Source of the DNA: Dendrolimus kikuchii | Taxonomy: Eukaryota > Arthropoda > Insecta > Lepidoptera > Lasiocampidae | Direction: 5' to 3' | Assembly: GCA_019925095.2 (NCBI GenBank) | Contig: CM034389.1 | Span: 23,795,435 to 23,859,434 of the forward strand | DNA length: 64,000 bases | The notes under the pieces: generated by a model | What the model saw: only the letters and a program-made list of their open reading frames with translations | The model's database searches: none | Told to the model about the DNA's origin: nothing | In this document: positions 57,513-64,000 of the stretch, piece after piece | Layout: each line of letters starts with the position of its first letter | Position numbering within the stretch: position 1 is the stretch's first letter | Program-made: the position numbers and the translations under genes

Positions 57513-58334
57513 GACGACTCAGAACAAACCATGCCACGTGTTTATTAGTCGGCGTCTCCGAAGATACTGACCGCTCGGCGGTCTGTCGCCTACCACCTAA
57601 GCTCGGGTACGCCGTTGCATTTTAAAAATTTTAACATAAACATTCTATTTCACAGAAGCGTACTTTATGGTACCGTTGTTGATTTTGTTAACGTGGCTGA
57701 TATATTGTTCTGTGATGTTTATAAACGAAACGTTGAATGAAACCGACTAACTTTTAGTTATTTTGAAAATAAAGACATAAATGTTAAGAATGTACGGTTT
57801 GTACAGACGTACTACTCTTGTACGTATCAGTTGGATGAGGTGTTTATAATATAAAAGATAAAAAGGAAATCAAATTTATCATCTCTGAGACCAAGTTTTA
57901 TAATAATACTTGAATGTGAGGAAGGTGTGAGGTAATGAATTGAAATTTTCAACCCTATATACTTGGCAGCAAGTCTGAATGTTGTATGATATCATGTCTT
58001 CTATAAAGAAAATTGTGCCATCCGCTTTATCTTCAACTGTAAAATACAATCAATTTGCAAACATTAAATATAAACTCGAAATAGTCGAAAAGTGTGGATA
58101 CGTCCATATCTCTTGTTCTTACGTGTATAAAATAAGCGTGTATGATTTAGATGATGTTCTCTCTAAGAATATAATTAGTGTTTGTATGAAATATAATATT
58201 AATGGGGAATTATTGTTTTTAATCAACGAATTCTAATCATGGATAACATTTGTTTAATGTTTAATTTTTATAATCATTTTTAACTATTACAATGTGTAAG
58301 TTTGAATATTTTGAATCTTTATTCATTATTTGTA
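57513..58334 (+). other. Sdc: Sdc 3' UTR and downstream region
   Basis: The transcript continues past the TGA. An AATAAA hexamer at 57768-57773 is the first plausible polyadenylation signal and would give a 3' UTR of about 280 bases. The true 3' end could be further on, since insect syndecan 3' UTRs can be long. The open frame 57979-58236 lacks recognisable homology. No repeat is seen before 58335. Confidence 0.5.
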
Positions 58335-58737
58335 GGGATGGGCTGATTATTTTGTAATAGTCGATAAAATAAAAAAATGATTACGTGCTTGAACACATAG
58401 TTTTTTTTGTGAGCCACGTAAGGTAACCTAATTTTTATCGTTTTTTGCATTTAAATGTGTGAATACTATATAAAAACAAATAAATCAATTCATAAAACTA
58501 TTTTTAGTTTATTGAATTAATAGAACACTCAACCATAATTTGTTTATTTACAGTTCATTAATGTACATATTTTTCTATTGAAATTTATTTTGCCAGTGTA
58601 ATCAAATGAGAACACAGAAACCAAACCACATTTATAAAAAATAAGAAATGTGAAGCAGCTTTTTTTATCTACTTTATCGATTAGACGTCGATTTAAATCG
58701 ACTAATCGCCGGTGACCATAATCTGCTCATCTCTAAT
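58335..58737. mobile_element. MITE-like element, possibly hAT-type
   Basis: Ends GGGATGGGCTGATTA and the complement of GAGATGAGCAGATTA. A palindrome CGATTTAAATCG lies within CGATTAGACGTCG...CGACTAATCG (58678-58708). About 400 bp; no clear 8-bp target duplication. Confidence 0.55.
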
Positions 58738-59513
58738 GTTTATATAATCTGGGTGTCTTTAGTAATAAGTTTTCGTTTTGTTTTTTTTTTAATCTTATTT
58801 TAATACACTTGATTCTATTAGACATAATTCTTGGGATTAATATTCTCGTATTTTTATTTCATATTATTTTTTATTTAGTGATTTATTAAGGCTAGGTTGT
58901 GCAAATTGTAACTTTTTACTATGTAATTTTATGTCTTATGTGCCATTTTCATTTTAATACTGACTGATATTCAAACAGTTGTTGTTGACTACTTGAACTT
59001 ACTTTACTAGACATATAGTTTGCGCCCAACATTATGTCCACTTTTAGCAGTAATTGGTTGCGTAATATGCAGTTTTCTATACAAAATCAGATAGAGAGGT
59101 CACAATTTTTGGCGCAAATAAATAATAATGTTATTATTAAAAAAAAAAGCTTTTACAGTTAATTACAGACAGCACTTATTAAGTTAATAATTTATCAATG
59201 GCACTTGCAATTAATTTATTGTTATTTAATTGAATTCATATTATAATGGTTTATGAAATTAAGTTCATATAATAATATCTAAAGCATCAAACCCTAATGA
59301 AATAAAAGTTATCAGTTGTTATAAGAAATATTAAAACTGATTGAATGAATGTCATGATTTTTTTTTTGAAAAAATGTTTTTATTGACGCAGATTCAATTT
59401 GATATCGAATTTTATATTAGCATTTATTTAGTTTCTATTATAATGATAGATTATGTGTAGTAATGTATGTATACATTGAATCAAATAGTTTTGAAAAAAT
59501 TATAGTTCTTGCT
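58738..59513. other. AT-rich DNA
   Basis: Nothing supported. Confidence 0.45.
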
Positions 59514-59593
59514 CGAATTGAGTTATAATAAGTTTGAAGGCTTCTTTATGGTTCTTAAAGAAGCCTTTACAATAGTCAATATGAATAAGACAG
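59514..59593. repeat. Palindromic hairpin repeat, copy B
   Basis: GGCTTCTTTATGGTTCTTAA and AGAAGCC form the inner stem; the outer arms TTGAGTTATAATAAG / ATAGTCAATATGAATAAG are partly decayed. Confidence 0.8.
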
Positions 59594-59649
59594 CATGTGT
59601 TTTGTATTTTTTTTTATATCATCTTGCACTTTGATGCTGTTTGTATTAG

Positions 59650-60329
59650 TCTAAGAGACGCTTAGGATCGACCTTCACCCATCTAATAATCAGATGGGAC
59701 ATATTTTTATCAAATTATATTGATTTGTTAACAGCGTATTATAGCTTCCCAATCGAAAAGCGTTAATGTCTATTTTTAATTTAATTAATTTTAATTTAAA
59801 AAAAATCATAACCTTCGCTCTTTTGATAACTGAACGCATTAAGTTTTCAACATGGAGAATATGCCTTAATAGGCTTGCCTACATTTCTGTTCATGCCTAC
59901 CTGGCAAGCAGGTAGGGAGAAGTAAGTCAATATAGGTAAATTTGCCAGGTGGTAGGGCATTTGCTCGACTGGATGGCTACTACCACTGGTCTAAAGTATG
60001 TCGCCATAACAACCTTGAGTTGTGTTCCGGCATTAGTGACCAGGTTCCAGTTTCCTTTAAGAGAGCAGCAGCGCATTTGTAGCACCTTTGGTGTTGTAAA
60101 TGTCCATAGGCGATGGTAACCGCTTTTCTATAAGGTCTGCCTGTCTGCTGCACTCCTGCAATAAAAAAATAAAAAAAAATCATACCTTTGAAGACTTTAA
60201 AAATAGCCATGGACACTTTTCGATTGGTAAGCTATCATAGGCATGATTACAAATCAATATAATTTGATTAAATAAAATAATTCATCTGATTATCGGATGG
60301 ATGAAGGTCAATCTTCAGCATCTCCTCTA
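59650..60329. mobile_element. MITE-like element with ~150-bp terminal inverted repeats, carrying R310
   Basis: Left arm 59650-59815 (GAGACGCTTAGGATCGACCT ... ATATTGATTTGTTAACAG ... CCAATCGAAAAGCG) is the reverse complement of 60168-60329. R310 copy 18 sits between. Without it the element is about 450 bp. Confidence 0.85.
59943..60165 (+). repeat. R310 copy 18, short subtype
   Basis: Starts GCCAGGTGGTAGGGC and ends CACTCCTGCAATAAAAAA; inserted in the MITE. Confidence 0.93.
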
Positions 60330-60735
60330 GTACATGCATGAATTGAAATAAAATGTTAATGAAATGAATAATAATGAAATATTTATATAATATTCTTGAT
60401 CTAATTCTGCGTCACTAAAAAAATAATTTTGGAAATAAAATCATTTTCTAGTGTATTCTTACTTTGATTTGTTGCAATTGAATAAATTAGGTGAATATAT
60501 CAAAGCATGTGGTATGCTTATTGGGAATACGTATATTATATATTATAGGTAGTATAAGGTAACAGACGAATGTACGTGTAAAGAAATCTCGTTTCCCACT
60601 TATTCAAAATTGTTTAGGTAAATTTTGCAAATATGTCTAATCCCAAAGATTTTCGACATAAATACTGTAGAATCGAATAAAATATGCTTGTCCTGTCATT
60701 AAATGTCAAGATAAACTACTACACTAATTTTTTGA
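60330..60735. other. AT-rich DNA
   Basis: Nothing supported. Confidence 0.45.
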
Positions 60736-60737
60736 CT

Positions 60738-60845
60738 TTACATACATACATACATACATAACTTCACGCCAGTTCCCTTGCGGGGTAGGCACGAACAACA
60801 GAGTGCCATTTAGGCTTATTCTTACATACCTCACTTGCCTCTTTT
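60738..60845 (-). mobile_element. LINE 3' end, family A
   Basis: (CATA)n at 60738-60760 is the tail. Then comes the complement of the last ~30 codons ([20 protein letters not shown]). Shortest coding copy but one. Confidence 0.87.
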
Positions 60846-60948
60846 TTGACTTTAGTATTTTTAATTCAGACTATACATATATAATTGATGTCGCTAAGTA
60901 AATCAAAATGTTAGTATGTGGTATGTATGGCTGTGGACAATAAAAATC

Positions 60949-61036
60949 CTATTCATATTGAGTTAGAGCAAGTTTGAACGTTTCTTTGTGGTTCTTAAAG
61001 AAGCATTCAAACTTACTCTAAGTCAATATGAATAAG
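60949..61036. repeat. Palindromic hairpin repeat, copy C (best preserved)
   Basis: ATTCATATTGAGTTAGAGCA pairs with CTCTAAGTCAATATGAATA, and AGTTTGAACGTTTCTT with AAGAAGCATTCAAACT. About 38 bp of stem around the loop TGTGGTTCTT. Confidence 0.9.
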
Positions 61037-61595
61037 ACCATAAGGCTTTTACCTGGACCTGAGTATTCAGTAACATCAATTTAATTCTATTATTTATCAT
61101 GCATTGTGTATACAGTCGATTGCATTACATTAAATAATGGACAAAATAAAAAAAATACATATTATTGAAATGAAATAGATCAAATAAAAGACTTTTTTAT
61201 TTTATTTTATTATTTTGCTTTAGTAATCCTAATAAAATGAAATTGCTCGTGTTTCTTTAATAACAACATTTCTTTAGTTCAAATTTAATTATATTATCAA
61301 CTTTTTTACTTTTTTAAAGTTAGGTAACAAATCATTCATAAATATGTGTAAAATAATGTATCAATTACCGTTTTCTGTACTATATTGTTCATGCAATATT
61401 TATTTCTCAGAACAATAACTTAAGTTATAGAAATCATATTAAAACACTTACAAAATACAATATCCAAACAATTTTCACTTAAGGAATTGAAGTGTGTTGG
61501 GAAGGTATGTGTATACAGAAGTACATCGTTATTTACTTTGTCACTAGTTACGTGACTAGACTTGGGTAGGACATGATTTTAAAATAAGTTTGTAA
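61037..61595. other. AT-rich DNA
   Basis: Nothing supported. Confidence 0.45.
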
Positions 61596-62060
61596 GAGTA
61601 ACATGACATTTTGTACTGAACTAGTACAATGCACCACTTCAAATGAGGCGAGGAGGTTTGTATGGTTTGTACCGTGGCAGGACATATGAAGCGATGAAGC
61701 CGAGGAGGCGGTGAGCGTCATTCCCTCATTTGTCCCGCACAAAACTTCTAGTTCGTAAATGTTCGCTAAGAATCGGATGTGATCGGCCTCGGTCACCTCA
61801 TTTTACTAGCAGTCGTACATGTCATGTTGTCCCTCTTTGTCATTTGAATATCCGTAGAGGCGTTATTGTACTATTGTAGCATAAGCCTCGTTCCGTCCTT
61901 CCTCTTACTTTCGAGGCGCGAGTAATACATTGAGTAGTAGCGCGACAAAATTTTTGAAGTATTACTTTTTAGATTTTGTACCGTATCAGTACAAATGGAT
62001 TTTGTACGGGACACATGTACCGGCTCGTATGACTCCGACGCAACTCTATACATGTCTATT
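61596..62060. repeat. Unclassified block with GTAC-rich inverted motifs
   Basis: TTTTGTACTGAACTAGTACA at 61611 and TTTTGTACCGTATCAGTACA at 61973; complements pair. GC is higher than in the neighbours and frames are open on the minus strand (61548-61796, 61871-62053). Possibly a nonautonomous DNA element; ends not found. Confidence 0.4.
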
Positions 62061-62245
62061 CTGCTTTATACTTGGATTCCTCTGAAACAATAGAAACTTA
62101 GATGTTGTTTTTCACTCAAATTAATGCAATTAAAGAGCTGTTACTTCTTCTATGCGGTTATCAGGTTTTATTTTAGTATGGTTTTCTATAGATTTAATTT
62201 TATTGTTTTGAGATTTAGTTTGTAAAATGAAATCATTTATAAATA

Positions 62246-62989
62246 CAGCGTAAACTCTATATAACGACGCTGAAGGGACTGTGCATTTTATAGCGTTATA
62301 GAGAGTTGTTGTTAAATTGAGAGACGTCTTTTATTTTTGTCTGACGTCTTTTGCTGCACCAGTAATTTTGTTGTATTTTTTTACTTATTTTATTCATATC
62401 TTGCTATATTGAAGTATCTTGGTGATAAAGTGAGTAGTTAGAAATGTCGGTATTTCGGAATTTCTTAGAAATTTCGGTATGCATGATGCCGACAGTCGAG
62501 TTTATTACGGGCTAGGATAATAAAGCTATAAAAGAACGTACATAGCTGCGCAGTTTTTACTAACTTTGGCAACTAAACTTTTTATTAATTAATTTTTGTC
62601 GTTATTGACAGTGGGTGTAATGCTATATAGAGTGTGTCATTGTTTGAAAGACAAGCTAAAGCTAAGTGATTTCGATGCTTAAGAGAGTTTGTCGTTAAAT
62701 CGAGTGACGTTGACGTTTGACGGCCTCTGTGATTGAGCGGGCTAAGCCTTTGCCGGCGTACCTCACTGCAACGCAGAGGTTCCGGGTTCAATTCCTGGTA
62801 TATTAAATTTCGGAAACGTATTATCTCCGTTATTTATTAAGGTCTGGGTGTCTGGGATCGGCCCCAGAGTAGTCCGTTGTATATTACTCATAACACAAGC
62901 GTTACTTGCTTAATTTGGGGATATACAATATGTATGTTTGTCTGCTGATTTTTATTATTATTATTATACGTTACATGGAGTTTATACTG
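62246..62989. mobile_element. pogo-like MITE, TA target duplication, split by a SINE
   Basis: Left end CAGCGTAAACTCTATATAAC and right end complement CAGTATAAACTCCATGTAAC, each next to TA. The CAGTGTAAACTC-TATAACG style is that of pogo/Tigger elements. About 500 bp once the SINE is removed; no transposase frame. Confidence 0.82.
62721..62965 (+). mobile_element. tRNA-derived SINE, second copy
   Basis: GGCCTCTGTGATTGAGCGGG (A-box region, diverged), B box GGGTTCAATTCCTGG at about 62785, body CTGGGTGTCTGGGATCGGCC, tail (ATT)n at 62950-62967. Same family as 1900-2156. Confidence 0.87.
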
Positions 62990-63715
62990 TATTTTTAACT
63001 TATTCAAAGTAACGAATACAAGCACAATTAAAGATCATAAACACAAAATTAAATTATACATACATACTACTGACTGCGCATACGGTGGTGTTGCCTATAA
63101 CTATAACAAAATAGGCTTGTCTGTATATGCATCTATTAACCGGAGACTTATATACTGATCTTCATAAGAATTTTTTATAGATTTATTCATACACTGATCG
63201 TTTCCCGGGTAATATCTGAGTATTCATTGACATTTTTTGCAACTGTATGTAATAATTTACAACAGTCACTCGATATTCTGTTTGGACTTGTTAAAAAAAT
63301 AAATGCTTGTTAAAAATAATATTGAATAACAGTATTTATGTGGAAAGTTGTCAGTTAGATAAATGTACTTGGAGAACATTCCTATCGATCAGAAATAAGC
63401 GAGCCGAGTGCTCCTAGTTTTAAGATTTGTACATTGTTAATGTAAATTCCCTTAGAATTTAATACTGAGTAATTTATACGATATAAAATAATAATGAATA
63501 TCTAACCAAATATAACTAGTTTACTAATTACGTGTTGGTTTTTCCACGTTTTATTGCGGTTTTTTTTTAATACCAGTATGTAAAAGATTATTTTTTATTT
63601 AAACCCCGAATTCTCGTTTAAGGCTTATCTAAAATTGTTATATTGTGCATTTTAAAGTACATTTTTAGTTGTTCAGCTGGTTATTCGATTATGGCATTTG
63701 AGAAATACGTCATCT
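62990..63715. other. AT-rich DNA
   Basis: Nothing supported. Confidence 0.45.
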
Positions 63716-63717
63716 AT

Positions 63718-63978
63718 CAGCGCGTTCCATTAGTAGCTCACAATGCTCCCCCGCCGTTCCATAACCCGACCGCGGTCGTTGTGGTCGTGGCGAAAACGTC
63801 ACTAATGACATCGTCATTTTCGATCACACAAAGCTCACAACAAACAACCCATGTGAAAAGGTGGGTCGAATAACCGTTCCACTTGGGTTTACGATTGTAA
63901 CGTCGGCAAGCAAGTGGAACGGGAGAATCGCGGTCGTGAACGTGGTCTTTCTGAGTGTCTAATGGAACATAGCCTTTA
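63718..63978. mobile_element. MITE-like element with GTTCCA-rich inverted ends
   Basis: Left CGCGTTCCATTAGTAGCTCA and right complement GCTATGTTCCATTAGACACT. CCGTTCCA/TGGAACGG motifs recur inside (63757, 63873, 63912). GC-rich compared with neighbours; about 260 bp. Confidence 0.6.
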
Positions 63979-64000
63979 TGTTTTTTTCTTAAAATGTTGG

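Noticed and set aside
57371..57625. 84-codon frame overlapping the last syndecan exon
   Set aside because: Shadow of the real Sdc frame, shifted.

Overview
The window looks like AT-rich nuclear DNA of an insect, most probably a moth or butterfly (Lepidoptera). The reasons are an insect-type syndecan gene, long repeat-filled introns, mariner/maT, pogo-like and BEL/Pao elements, many non-LTR retrotransposon 3' ends, a tRNA-derived SINE, and the degenerate tails ending in TTTCGCATTTATAATATTAG-like sequence that are common in lepidopteran genomes. The order is inferred from repeat style and was not tested by a search.

The only cellular protein-coding gene I can support is the 3' part of syndecan (Sdc) on the + strand. 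It has four exons, 53148-53568, 54702-54823, 56474-56600 and 57340-57512. All have consensus splice sites and compatible phases (0, 1, 0, 1) and together encode 280 residues: an acidic ectodomain with Ser-Gly glycosaminoglycan sites, a Thr/Pro stalk, one transmembrane helix, and the short cytoplasmic tail ending in EFYA. The signal-peptide exon is not recognisable here, so positions 1-53147 are probably upstream intron(s) and/or 5' flank. A GC-rich spot near 24960-25030 is the only first-exon candidate I noticed.

The rest is a mosaic of mobile elements. 1-3340: two LINE 3' fragments, (TA)n tracts and a dead DD37D mariner/maT element (1651-3212) split by a tRNA-derived SINE. 4180-6212: three copies of an approximately 310-bp interspersed repeat (here called R310; 18 copies in the window) and a LINE fragment. 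8150-9290: a large 9-bp GGACCCAGG/T minisatellite and a duplicated flanking unit. 10830-11545: a LINE fragment broken by R310, whose inverted twin lies at 25240-25796. 12120-12300 and 28260-28410: copies of a repeat with a hammerhead-ribozyme-like core. 23452-24821: a foldback structure with arms of over 300 bp. 29588-30197: two R310 copies head to head. 37486-41863: a mariner remnant split by about 3.7 kb that holds a BEL/Pao gag-protease fragment and is bounded by 36-bp direct repeats. 58335-63980, downstream of Sdc: several MITE-like elements, two of them carrying nested SINE or R310 insertions, and two palindromic hairpins.

No rRNA, functional tRNA, CRISPR array or bacterial-type operon is present. 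Most open frames over 60 codons outside Sdc are repeat-derived or chance. The most unusual content is the nested and inverted repeat architecture; I see no convincing new multi-gene system.
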